Of a stretch of 64,000 nt of DNA, positions 31,837 through 40,368 are shown piece after piece (the first letter of the stretch is position 1; every line of letters begins with the position of its first letter). The position numbers were made by a program, and so were the translations under genes. This DNA is from Chromobacterium rhizoryzae (lineage in GTDB: Bacteria; Pseudomonadota; Gammaproteobacteria; Burkholderiales; Chromobacteriaceae). Location of the stretch: the NCBI RefSeq assembly GCF_020544465.1, contig NZ_CP066126.1:3410001-3474000 (forward strand), given 5' to 3'. Under the pieces are notes generated by a model. The model was not told the origin of the DNA, ran no database searches, and saw nothing but the letters and a program-made list of their open reading frames with translations.

Positions 31837-33635
31837 TGGAATCGCTGGACCCGCGCCTGCTGGACTACTACCAACGCGAACTCGCCTACCTGCGCCACGC
31901 CGGCGGCGAATTCGCCCAACGCTACCCCAAGGTGGCCCACCGCCTGCAACTGAGCGACGGCGAATGCCCGGACCCGCAAGTGGAACGGCTGCTGGAAGGC
32001 TTCGCCCTGCTGTGCGCTCGCCTGCAACGCCGGCTGGACGACGACTATTCCGAACTCACCGACGCGCTGCTGGAACAGCTCTACCCGCACGCGCTGCGGC
32101 CCATGCCCTCCTGCGCCATCGCCCGCTTCGAGCCGGACCCGGACAAGGGCAAGCTGGACGCCGGCTACCGCATCGAACGCGGCACCCCGCTGTTCGTGGC
32201 CACCACCGCCGGCGACAGCCTGCGTTTCCGCACCAGCGCCGCCGTCACCCTGTGGCCGCTGCGGCTCGCCGACGCCAGCCTGCTGACCGAGGACGAAGCC
32301 CAGGCCGCCAGCGGCCTGGCCCAGGCGCGCGCCGCCCTGGTGCTGCGGCTGGAGAAACTGGGGCCGGAGCCGCTGGGCGCGCTGCCGCTGAACAGCCTGC
32401 GCATCCACCTGGCCGGCTCCCCGCTCAACGCCGCCGCGCTTTACGACCTACTGTCCGCCCACAGCCTGCAAATCAGCTGCCGGCTGCCGGAGCGGCCCAG
32501 CCTCGCGCCCTCCATCCGCCCCGGCGCGCTGCCGCGCGCCTGCGGCTTTGGCGCCGACGAAGCGCTGCTGCCGGCCGAGGACGGCGTGCACCCGGCGCAC
32601 GCGCTGCTGGCGGAATACTTCGCCTGCCCGGAAAAATTCGCCTTCTTCGACCTGCCGCTGAGCCTGCCGCGCCAGGCGGAGCGGCAGCTGGAAATCGTCA
32701 TCGCCTTCGAGCGCGCGCCGGCCGGCCGCCTGGGCATCCAGCACGGCGACATCGCGCTGGGCTGCGCGCCGGTGATCAATCTGTTTCCGCACACCTCGGA
32801 GCCGCTGCGCCCGGACGGCAGCCGCAGCGAATACCTGCTGGTGGCCGACGCCCACCGCGACCACAGCGTGGAAATCCACTCCATCCGCCAGCTGCGCGCC
32901 GCCGGCCCGGACGGCGCGCGCCGCATCGCCCCCTACTTCGCCTGCAGCCACGGCGAGGGCGGCGACGGCCGCTACTGGCACGCGCGCCGCGTGCGCGGCC
33001 TCAACCGCCTGCGCCCCGGCAGCGACATGCTGCTCACCCTGGTGGACGCCGATTTCGACCCGCTGGCCGCCAGCGAACTCAGCCTCACCGCCGAGCTGCT
33101 GTGCACCAACCGCCACCTGGCCGAGCAACTGCCGGCCGGCGCGCCGCTGATGTTCGAACTGCCCGGCCCGGTGGGCCAGGCGCGGCTGCTGCGCCCGCCG
33201 CGGCCGCAAACCGAAGCCGCGCTGGACGGCGCCTCGCGCTGGAAACTGGTGTCCCAGCTCAGCCTCAACCACCTGTCGCTGAGCGAAGGCCCGCAGGCGC
33301 TGGCCGCGCTGCGCGAAATGCTGGCGCTGCACAATCTGGGCGAACAGCCGGCCGCGCGCCGCCAGATCGAAGGCATCGTCGCGCTCGGCAGCGAACGCAT
33401 CGTCGACCACGTCGGCGCCGACGCCTGGCGCGGCTGGCGCAACGGCCTGCTGCTGACGCTGGAGCTGGACCCGGCCTGCTTCGCCGGCGGCAGCCGCGTG
33501 CTGTTCGCCGCCGTGCTCGCCCACTTCTTCGCCCTCTACGCCCACGCCAACCGCTTCGTGCGCACCCGACTCGTCCACCAGCAACAGGAGATCCAGACAT
33601 GGCAGCCCCCGCCCGGCCCCAGCCTGGTTCTGTAG
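31836..33635 (+). CDS. tssF: T6SS baseplate protein TssF
   Basis: 599 residues. LLDYYQRELAYLRHAGGEFA followed by YPKVAHRLQLSDGECPDPQV and VERLLEGFALLCARLQRRLDDD is the nearly invariant TssF opening. IRQLRAAGPDGARRIAPYFA and the long Leu/Arg-rich C-terminal half agree. With TssG it forms the baseplate wedges (2 TssF to 1 TssG). Its 3' end overlaps the tssG start by about 37 bases in a different frame. Confidence 0.95.
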   Translation: MESLDPRLLDYYQRELAYLRHAGGEFAQRYPKVAHRLQLSDGECPDPQVERLLEGFALLCARLQRRLDDDYSELTDALLEQLYPHALRPMPSCAIARFEPDPDKGKLDAGYRIERGTPLFVATTAGDSLRFRTSAAVTLWPLRLADASLLTEDEAQAASGLAQARAALVLRLEKLGPEPLGALPLNSLRIHLAGSPLNAAALYDLLSAHSLQISCRLPERPSLAPSIRPGALPRACGFGADEALLPAEDGVHPAHALLAEYFACPEKFAFFDLPLSLPRQAERQLEIVIAFERAPAGRLGIQHGDIALGCAPVINLFPHTSEPLRPDGSRSEYLLVADAHRDHSVEIHSIRQLRAAGPDGARRIAPYFACSHGEGGDGRYWHARRVRGLNRLRPGSDMLLTLVDADFDPLAASELSLTAELLCTNRHLAEQLPAGAPLMFELPGPVGQARLLRPPRPQTEAALDGASRWKLVSQLSLNHLSLSEGPQALAALREMLALHNLGEQPAARRQIEGIVALGSERIVDHVGADAWRGWRNGLLLTLELDPACFAGGSRVLFAAVLAHFFALYAHANRFVRTRLVHQQQEIQTWQPPPGPSLVL

Positions 33636-34648
33636 CCGAGCGGCTGCTGACGCGGCCGCAGGGCTTTGAATTCGCCCAGGCGGTGATGCTGCTGGAACGG
33701 CTGACGCCGCAAGCCGCGCCGCTGGGCCAGGGCGCGGACCCGGCGCGCGAGGCGCTGCGGCTGCGCGGCCCGCTGCTGCCCGCCTTCGCCGCCAGCGAAC
33801 TGAGCGCGCTGGAACCGGGCGCGCTGGGCGGCGACGCGCGCGACGGCCAGCCGGCGCTCGATGTCGAATCCTTCGGCCTGGGCGGTCCGGACGGCCCGCT
33901 GCCCTACGCCTACCAGGAATGGCTGCAACAGCGCCGCCAGGACAAAGACCACGCGCCGGCGGAATTCCTGCAACTGTTCCAGCACCGGCTGCTGGCCCTG
34001 CTCTACCGCGCCCAGCGCAAATACCGGCTGGCGCCCAGCTTCGCCGCGCCGCGGCTCAGCCCGGCGCGGCCGCTGCTGCTCAGCCTGTGCGGCCTGCTGC
34101 CCGCCGGCCTGCAACAACGCCAGGCGGTGCCGGACGCCGCGCTGCTGGCCCGCGCCGCGCTGCTGGCGGACCGCCGCCGCTCGCTGGCCGGCTTCGCCGC
34201 CTTGGCCAGCCGCCACCTGGCCGCGCCGGTGCAGGCCAGCCCCTACGCCGGCGGCTGGCGCGAGATCCCGCCGACCAGCCGCACCAGCATCGGCCCCAAC
34301 GGCCGCAACGCCGCGCTGGGCCAGGGCGCGCTGGCCGGCCGCCGCGCCTGGGACGAACACGCTGGCATCCGCCTCACCGTGGGCCCGCTGGACCCGGCCG
34401 GCTACCGCGCCTTCCTGCCCGGCGGCGAACGCCACCGCGCGCTGGCCGCGCTGGCGGACTTCTACTTTGGCCCGGACCTGGACATCCAGCTCAGCCTGCT
34501 GTGGCAGGCGCCGGCCGCCGCGCTCAAGCTGCAAGCCCGCGCCGCGCCGCGGCTGAGCTGGGACAGCTGGCTGGGCGGCCCCGGCGGAGCGCGACAGCTG
34601 GACACCCGGCTGCAACGGCCGCCCCCGGCCGGCGAGGACCCGGCATGA
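33599..34648 (+). CDS. tssG: T6SS baseplate protein TssG
   Basis: 349 residues from ATG 33599 (the frame is open much further upstream, but that is antisense-like noise within tssF). GFEFAQAVMLLERLTPQAAP, then LRLRGPLLPAFAASELSALE, SFGLGGPDGPLPYAYQEWLQ and FLQLFQHRLLALLYRAQRKY are TssG hallmarks. It bridges the TssF dimer and TssK in the wedge. The stop overlaps the clpV start (ATGA). Confidence 0.95.
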   Translation: MAAPARPQPGSVAERLLTRPQGFEFAQAVMLLERLTPQAAPLGQGADPAREALRLRGPLLPAFAASELSALEPGALGGDARDGQPALDVESFGLGGPDGPLPYAYQEWLQQRRQDKDHAPAEFLQLFQHRLLALLYRAQRKYRLAPSFAAPRLSPARPLLLSLCGLLPAGLQQRQAVPDAALLARAALLADRRRSLAGFAALASRHLAAPVQASPYAGGWREIPPTSRTSIGPNGRNAALGQGALAGRRAWDEHAGIRLTVGPLDPAGYRAFLPGGERHRALAALADFYFGPDLDIQLSLLWQAPAAALKLQARAAPRLSWDSWLGGPGGARQLDTRLQRPPPAGEDPA

Positions 34649-37224
34649 GCGCCGAACTGTCCGAACTGGTGGCCCGCCTCAACCCCAGCTGCCGCAAGGC
34701 GCTGGAGCTGGCCGCCCAGCGCTGCCTGCAGCAAAGCCACTACTACGTGGAAATCGAACACGTGCTGCTGGAGCTGCTGGAGCTGCCCAACGGCGACCTG
34801 CCGCTGCTGCTGCCCAAGCTGGGCCTGAGCCCGGACCAGCTGAGCGCGGAGCTGCGCCGCAGCCTGGACCAGTTCAAGCGCGGCGAAACCCGCGCCCCGG
34901 CCTTCTCCAGCCACACCGTGGCCTGGCTCAAGGAAGCGCTGCTGCTGGCCACGCTGCGCCAGCAGGCCAGCATCCGCTCCGGCCTGCTGCTGCTCACCCT
35001 GCTGGAGCGCGACGAACTGCGCAATCTGCTGCTGATCGGCGCGCCCTGCCTGCTGCGCGCGCCGCGCCAGCCGCTGAGCGAACAGCTGGACGCCTGGGCC
35101 GCCGCCTCGCGCGAAGCCCCGTCCGCCGCCGCGGCGGAGCCGGCCGGCGCGCTGGCGCGCTTCACCCACGACCTGGTGGCCGACGCCCGCGCCGGCCGCA
35201 TCGACCCCATCGTGGGCCGCGACGGCGAAATCCGCCAATGCCTGGACATCCTGCTGCGCCGCCGCCAGAACAACCCCATCCTGGTGGGCGCGCCCGGCGT
35301 GGGCAAAACCGCGGTGGCGGAAGGCCTGGCGCTGCGCATCGCCCACGAGGAAGTGCCGCCGGCGCTGGCCGGCGTCGGCCTGCTGGCGCTGGACCTGGGC
35401 CTGCTGCAAGCCGGCGCCGGGCTCAAGGGCGAATTCGAACAAAGGCTGCAAAGCGTGATGGACGACATCCGCGCCGCCGCCCGGCCCATCATCCTGTTCA
35501 TCGACGAAGCCCACACCCTGGTGGGCGCCGGCGCGGCCGAGGGCCACAGCGACGCCGCCAACCTGCTCAAGCCGGCGCTGGCGCGCGGCGAACTGCGCAC
35601 CGTGGCCGCCACCACCTGGCAGGAATACAAGAAATACTTCGAACGCGACCCGGCGTTGGCGCGGCGCTTCCAGCCGGTGCAAGTGGAAGAACCGGACGAA
35701 GACCGCGCCGTGGCCATGCTGCGCGGCGTCGCCGCCCGGCTGGAACAGCACCACGGCGTGCGCATCCTGGACGCCGCCATCCACGACGCGGTCAAGCTGT
35801 CCCACCGCTACATCTCCGGCCGCCAGCTGCCGGACAAAGCCATCAGCGTGCTGGACACCGCCTGCGCCCGCGTGGCGCTGGCCCAGCACGACCAGCCGCC
35901 GCAGCTGGAAAACCTGCGCCACCGCCAGACCATGCTGGACGAGGAACTGGAGCGGCTGCTGAACGAACAGGCCACCGGCCTGGACCACGCCACCCGCATC
36001 GCCGCGCTGCGCCAAGACAGCGCGCGCCAGCTGCAAGCCATGCGCGAACTGACCGTGCGCTGGCAAGACGAATTGCGCGCGGTGCGCGAAATCCTGCGCA
36101 CCCGCCAGCAACTGCTGGACTTCCTGGCCAGCGAGCCCGAGCTGCCCGCCGGCGAACCGCCGCTGCTGCTGGAAGAAGCGGAAGACGAGACCGCGACCGC
36201 CGACGAGGACGAAGCCGCGGACCCGGCGCTGCGGCTGGCGGAACAACTGGCGCGGCTGGAAGCCGGCCTGGACGCGCTGCGCCAGGACGACCCGCTGGTA
36301 CCGGAACACGTGGACTCCAAAGCCGTGGCCGCCGTCATCGCCGGCTGGACCGGCATCCCGGTGGGCAAGATGCTGGCCGACGAAGCCTACGCCATCCGCA
36401 CCCTGGCCCAGCGCATGGGCCAGCGCGTGATCGGCCAGCCGGCCGCGCTGGGCAAGATCGCCCAACGCATCCAGGCCTACCGCGCCGGCCTCACCGACCC
36501 CGGCAAACCGGTGGGCGTGTTCCTGCTGCTCGGCCCCACCGGCGTGGGCAAAACCGAAACCGCCTACGCGCTGGCCGACGCCCTCTACGGCGGCGAACGC
36601 AATCTGATCGTGGTCAACCTGGCGGAATACCAGGAAGCCCACAGCGTCAGCCAGCTCAAGGGCGCGCCGCCCGGCTATGTCGGCTACGGCCAGGGCGGCG
36701 TGCTGACCGAAGCGGTGCGGCGCAAACCCTACAGCGTGGTGCTGCTGGACGAAATCGAAAAAGCCCACCCGGACGTGCTGGAAGCCTTCTACAACGTGTT
36801 CGACAAGGGCGTCATGGAAGACGGCACCGGCCTGACGGTGGACTTCAACAACACCATCATCCTGGCCACCAGCAATGTGGGGGCGGAGCTATTGCAAACC
36901 ACGCCAGGCGAACAACTCGCCACCCAGCAGTTCGACGAACGCCTGCGCAAAACGCTGTTACAAGCCTTCCGCCCCGCCTTCCTCGCCCGCATGACCGTGG
37001 TGCCCTATCCGCCATTGGCGGAACGCACATTGGAAAACATCGTGATCAATAAGCTGGAAAAACTGCAAGCCCGCTATAAGGCGGCGACAGGGAAACAATT
37101 CGACTTCGACCCGGCCATTGTGAAAGCGGTTTTGGCTAAATGCAGCTCTGCCGGCGCGCGGGATATCGAGAACGTGTTGATGGCGCAGGTGACGGGGAAG
37201 TTGGCGGAGTGGGTGTTGGAGTAA
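34645..37224 (+). CDS. clpV: T6SS AAA+ ATPase ClpV (TssH)
   Basis: 859 residues. An N-domain (1-150) with two Clp repeats precedes two AAA+ modules: Walker A GAPGVGKT at 215-222, Walker B ILFIDEAHT, a coiled middle domain from about 400 to 520, second Walker A GPTGVGKT at about 630-637 and VVLLDEIEKAHPDVL. ClpV extracts and recycles contracted TssB/C sheath. The last ~270 bases of the gene, from about 36960, use noticeably more AT-ending codons than the rest, and the low-GC accessory island begins right after it. Confidence 0.96.
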   Translation: MSAELSELVARLNPSCRKALELAAQRCLQQSHYYVEIEHVLLELLELPNGDLPLLLPKLGLSPDQLSAELRRSLDQFKRGETRAPAFSSHTVAWLKEALLLATLRQQASIRSGLLLLTLLERDELRNLLLIGAPCLLRAPRQPLSEQLDAWAAASREAPSAAAAEPAGALARFTHDLVADARAGRIDPIVGRDGEIRQCLDILLRRRQNNPILVGAPGVGKTAVAEGLALRIAHEEVPPALAGVGLLALDLGLLQAGAGLKGEFEQRLQSVMDDIRAAARPIILFIDEAHTLVGAGAAEGHSDAANLLKPALARGELRTVAATTWQEYKKYFERDPALARRFQPVQVEEPDEDRAVAMLRGVAARLEQHHGVRILDAAIHDAVKLSHRYISGRQLPDKAISVLDTACARVALAQHDQPPQLENLRHRQTMLDEELERLLNEQATGLDHATRIAALRQDSARQLQAMRELTVRWQDELRAVREILRTRQQLLDFLASEPELPAGEPPLLLEEAEDETATADEDEAADPALRLAEQLARLEAGLDALRQDDPLVPEHVDSKAVAAVIAGWTGIPVGKMLADEAYAIRTLAQRMGQRVIGQPAALGKIAQRIQAYRAGLTDPGKPVGVFLLLGPTGVGKTETAYALADALYGGERNLIVVNLAEYQEAHSVSQLKGAPPGYVGYGQGGVLTEAVRRKPYSVVLLDEIEKAHPDVLEAFYNVFDKGVMEDGTGLTVDFNNTIILATSNVGAELLQTTPGEQLATQQFDERLRKTLLQAFRPAFLARMTVVPYPPLAERTLENIVINKLEKLQARYKAATGKQFDFDPAIVKAVLAKCSSAGARDIENVLMAQVTGKLAEWVLE

Positions 37225-37301
37225 CTACGCATTCAAATAGAAAACGCAAAGTTTCCCTAGCCGAACGAATGCAAAAATAGACATACAAAAGGAGCGCGAA
37301 A

Positions 37302-38108
37302 ATGCTTAATGCACTAAACACAATCAATCAGAACAAATATGCTTCCTGCAACTTCGCCAAAGCACACAAAATCTACTACATCAGTGAAAATGGACAAAAA
37401 ACGGAAATTCCTTCCTTAACCATAAAGACTGTAACCTCTCCCATCACCCATCAGAGCTTTGGATTCCAAGTTGGTGGAATACAGCATTTTGGAGCTTATG
37501 AGCAACAAAGTGGCAAATCTGTTTCAATACCCGACTGGAATGAGTTACAACGTCAAGCAGGCATTCTAGATAGCTTAACGACCACATTGTCTCGCAGCAA
37601 CTACAGAAACATAATTGACCTGCCAGCATGGCAACAAATATATAAACCCACCATTACCTCAAGACAAAGATGGAACTGGCAGACCAATTCAGTTGAAACC
37701 GTGAACTCCAATGATCTCTACGCCTGTCGGCATTGCGGAGTCATACTTGAGAAAGAGCAAATAGAAATTGACCATCAGCGCTCAAAAACCATTGGCAAAG
37801 ATCAGCTTCCAGAAAAAAATCTTTGGGGTGCAACTTTAAAACTTTTTCGCTACGCAGGCTTGACCAATGATGGTGCCACTGGATACAAGGCTAAAAAGTT
37901 TGGCTTACTAGGGTTATCAAACTCTGCACTAGACAAATATCAATTAAATGAAAATGGAATATTCATATTTTCGCTACTCTTAAGCTCGAAAAGTGATTTT
38001 GAAATACAAAGTGCAGCTGAAACAGCTATCCCGAACCTTCGCCCATTATGCGGCGGATGCAACAAGCGAGACGGTGAACCTCATAGTGGCTTACCTTGGA
38101 ACAAATAG
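37302..38108 (+). CDS. HNH-type zinc-binding nuclease-like protein, T6SS island
   Basis: 268 residues in a clearly lower-GC stretch. The N-terminal 130 residues have no family I know. The C-terminal half holds an HNH-like zinc module: Cys142-x-x-Cys145, then IDHQRSK with Asp157-His158, and LRPLCGGCNKRDG with Cys250-x-x-Cys253-Asn254, giving four zinc cysteines and the D-H catalytic pair. About 90 residues separate the two halves, more than usual. The gene sits just behind clpV, a common place for T6SS cargo, and has no adjacent immunity-like gene. It could be an effector nuclease, or a defence or restriction HNH protein. Confidence 0.7.
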   Translation: MLNALNTINQNKYASCNFAKAHKIYYISENGQKTEIPSLTIKTVTSPITHQSFGFQVGGIQHFGAYEQQSGKSVSIPDWNELQRQAGILDSLTTTLSRSNYRNIIDLPAWQQIYKPTITSRQRWNWQTNSVETVNSNDLYACRHCGVILEKEQIEIDHQRSKTIGKDQLPEKNLWGATLKLFRYAGLTNDGATGYKAKKFGLLGLSNSALDKYQLNENGIFIFSLLLSSKSDFEIQSAAETAIPNLRPLCGGCNKRDGEPHSGLPWNK

Positions 38109-38188
38109 CCCAACCAAGCTCTAAGAATCTCTCAAAAGATAACCGATATCTGCTATTTGAACTCTCCATTAGCTGAGCGAAATTCTTG

Positions 38189-38389
38189 ATGCCCCGCCCC
38201 ACTGACACCAATACCGGCCTCTCCCTCCGCGCCTCCGCCCTGACGGATCTTTATCCCCAGACGCTTTCGGGGGACAAGGCGTTGAACGAGTTGGGCAGCC
38301 TGGCTCTCAACGGTGATAGCGCCACCGCGCTGACATTGAGCAGTGCCAATGAACGCAATCCATTAAACCCCCATGCCCCGCTCCTCTGA
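38189..38389 (+). pseudogene. vgrG 5' remnant, copy 1
   Basis: A 66-codon frame starting MPRPTDTNTGLSLRASAL and continuing with LYPQTLSGDKALNELGS. It is a diverged copy of the first ~50 residues of the intact VgrG at 41161 (MPRPSDKTTPLSLSASALKE, LYPDSLSGDEALNALGSF). Similarity stops near residue 50 and the frame closes soon after. It probably marks a former vgrG locus. Confidence 0.75.
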
Positions 38390-38543
38390 CAAAACCGCCC
38401 CGCTCTCGCTCAGCGCCTCGCCGCTGAAAGAGTTGTACCCGGACAGCTTGTCCGGCGACGAGGCGCTGAACGCACTGGGTAGTTTCACCTTGGCCGGCTT
38501 CAGTGACAGCATGCTGACGCTAAACAAAGCTCTTCCACCCTAG
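38373..38543 (+). pseudogene. vgrG 5' remnant, copy 2
   Basis: A 56-codon frame, MPRSSDKTAPLSLSASPLKE and onward to LAGFSDSMLTLNKALPP, closely matching the first 52 codons of the intact vgrG (roughly 90 percent at DNA level by eye over 150 bases). It then ends at TAG. It overlaps the end of remnant 1 and lies 96 bases ahead of the first effector candidate. Confidence 0.8.
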
Positions 38544-38639
38544 TTAGCAAGATGGCAGAGCAAATTTAGAACCGATGTGATGGTTTTAGCAGCACCCGGC
38601 AAAACATCAACTCATTGGAAGCAAAAACAGGGAGGCCGC

Positions 38640-39587
38640 ATGATTACCGTAATGACCCTCAGTGGTGGCTCGGGCACCATGTTTTGCAGTTGCAAGAATG
38701 GGGACTGCCAAGACCACAGCCTCATTTCCATTAGCACTCAAAACCATGAGGTCTATCAGTTTCAATACTCCGCCGGCCATCAAAAAATGCATCTCAGAAC
38801 CGCCAAGGATAAGATCACCCAGTTTTGGGCCAACACCAAAGCCGCGCACATCCGGGTCCGGCATGTGATTTACATCCCCAGCAAGAATGAAGTGGCGCAC
38901 ATTCTAAGAAGCAAGCCGCCGGAAATCGGCATCCCGCCAACCAGCGCCATCGGCAGGCCTCCGCCAAGCCATCAAAGCATGGACGCGGTGCCGCCACCCA
39001 GCATGACCATGCGTCGCGGCGATGATGTCTTGATTGACATTGGCGGCAGCCATGGCGATGAAAAGGCCTTCTCGCATAAGCCGCTATTAAAAAAAACGCC
39101 GACGGCGCTGGGCTTGGATCAAGACAGAATGATCCAATTCATGAAAGAAAATAATGGAAAAAACCTAGGCAACTGCGCGGAGGTGGTGGCGGCGGTGCTT
39201 GAAGCCGGCATCACCGACGCTCGGGATAGGCCGCTGACCACCGGCTACACGCTGCCCTTATGCGCTTGCATCTGCTGCTGCCATTCGCCCACCTCGGTGA
39301 GCAAGCTGGCCTTTAACATCCAGAAAAACACCCTGGCGCAACTCAGCGAACAAGGCCTGCTGAGCACGGACTTGCTGGGCTACGCCCCCAATAAAATCTC
39401 CCAAGCCGGGAAAAGTCAACGTGACGAATTCGACTTATTCGATATCGACTTTGACTCGCTGTCTTACTACCAGAAAGATGACAATTGCTGCACCTCCCTG
39501 ATTAAAATCATCTGGGACACTTTATCCATGTGCACCTTCAGCACCTACTCCAGAGCGCATGGCGGGGGCCAAGACAAGCAGCACTAA
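38640..39587 (+). CDS. Cys-rich putative T6SS-associated toxin with deaminase-like Cys-Ala-Glu motif
   Basis: 315 residues from ATG 38640, chosen for the AGGGAGG site 5 bases upstream. Not recognised as a family. The N-terminus carries FCSCKNGDC; a Pro-rich linker (PPTSAIGRPPPSHQS) spans about 98-120. The C-terminal half has GNCAEVVAAVLEAG with Cys179-Ala-Glu181 at the start of a helix, then LPLCACICCC at 206-214. In nucleic-acid deaminase toxins of the YwqJ type, Cys-Ala-Glu supplies a zinc ligand and the catalytic Glu and a later Cys pair completes the site, so that fold is one reading. A Cys protease is another. Confidence 0.55.
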   Translation: MITVMTLSGGSGTMFCSCKNGDCQDHSLISISTQNHEVYQFQYSAGHQKMHLRTAKDKITQFWANTKAAHIRVRHVIYIPSKNEVAHILRSKPPEIGIPPTSAIGRPPPSHQSMDAVPPPSMTMRRGDDVLIDIGGSHGDEKAFSHKPLLKKTPTALGLDQDRMIQFMKENNGKNLGNCAEVVAAVLEAGITDARDRPLTTGYTLPLCACICCCHSPTSVSKLAFNIQKNTLAQLSEQGLLSTDLLGYAPNKISQAGKSQRDEFDLFDIDFDSLSYYQKDDNCCTSLIKIIWDTLSMCTFSTYSRAHGGGQDKQH

Positions 39588-39609
39588 CTTAAACGGTCAA
39601 GGAGCAACG

Positions 39610-40278
39610 ATGCGCGTAGCCAGCTTCAATCTGGAAAAAAACGGCGAATCCTCGCCGCTGGATAAAAAGGCGCAGGTCGAGACCTTCATCCACCAATGCT
39701 GCTCCAACGACAGCTGGGACGTTGACGTGGTGTTTCTGTGCGAAGTGCACTCCGCCAGGCTGGACGACTATTACGATTATTTACGCGGCGTGTATCAAAA
39801 CTATGATGTCCACGCCTTTGCCGGCGGCCACTCCAACGGCTACATCGTGATAACCAGAAAAGGGCTACATCTCGAAGTTGTCAGCCAGGGACACTTGAAA
39901 GGCCTGAACCGGGACTTGATCGCGGTCGTGGCCCAAGGCGTCAACGGCTACACCGGCCTCTTGTTTCTGGCTCACTTCAAATCCGGCCAGGGCGGGCTGA
40001 CCAAGAGCCAGTTGCGGGACTGCACCAGCCTGGACGGACACTGGGTGGCCACCGGCGATCTGAACCTGGACTACACCCGTGTAGAGGAGCTGGACACCCC
40101 CGGCGTGGCCTATGAATGCTGGCAAGGACAGGCCACCCACGCCAAAGGCGGCATCCTGGATTGGGTGCTGGCCTCGGTCGACGTCAAAGTCGCGCCTTTC
40201 GACATCAGCGGCTGGGCGGACGCGTTCGACATGAGCGGCCCGGACCATCGCCCCATCGTCTTCGACGTCCTCAGCTGA
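39610..40278 (+). CDS. Endonuclease/exonuclease/phosphatase-fold protein, candidate T6SS nuclease effector
   Basis: 222 residues, no signal peptide. The EEP motifs are in order: SFNLEK with Asn7, VFLCEVHS with Glu45 (metal), LAHFKS with His122, ATGDLNLDY with Asp150 and Asn152, ILDWVLAS with Asp184, and GPDHRPIVFD with Asp212-His213 at the end. This set is complete for metal-dependent DNase I-like or sphingomyelinase-like hydrolysis. Its length is close to a bare catalytic domain. It starts 22 bases after the Cys-rich gene, so the two are probably co-expressed. No immunity gene is evident. Confidence 0.8.
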   Translation: MRVASFNLEKNGESSPLDKKAQVETFIHQCCSNDSWDVDVVFLCEVHSARLDDYYDYLRGVYQNYDVHAFAGGHSNGYIVITRKGLHLEVVSQGHLKGLNRDLIAVVAQGVNGYTGLLFLAHFKSGQGGLTKSQLRDCTSLDGHWVATGDLNLDYTRVEELDTPGVAYECWQGQATHAKGGILDWVLASVDVKVAPFDISGWADAFDMSGPDHRPIVFDVLS

Positions 40279-40368
40279 GCGCCGCTGCCGCGAGATCCCA
40301 TGCCCCGCCATCAGCCTGACTGATTATTCGACAAAGCAATACTAAGCCCACCTTTGAGGAGCATAGCG

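Noticed and set aside
31964..33598. Long in-frame extension upstream of TssG
   Set aside because: It lies within tssF and has Arg/Pro-rich, non-protein-like composition; tssG starts at 33599.
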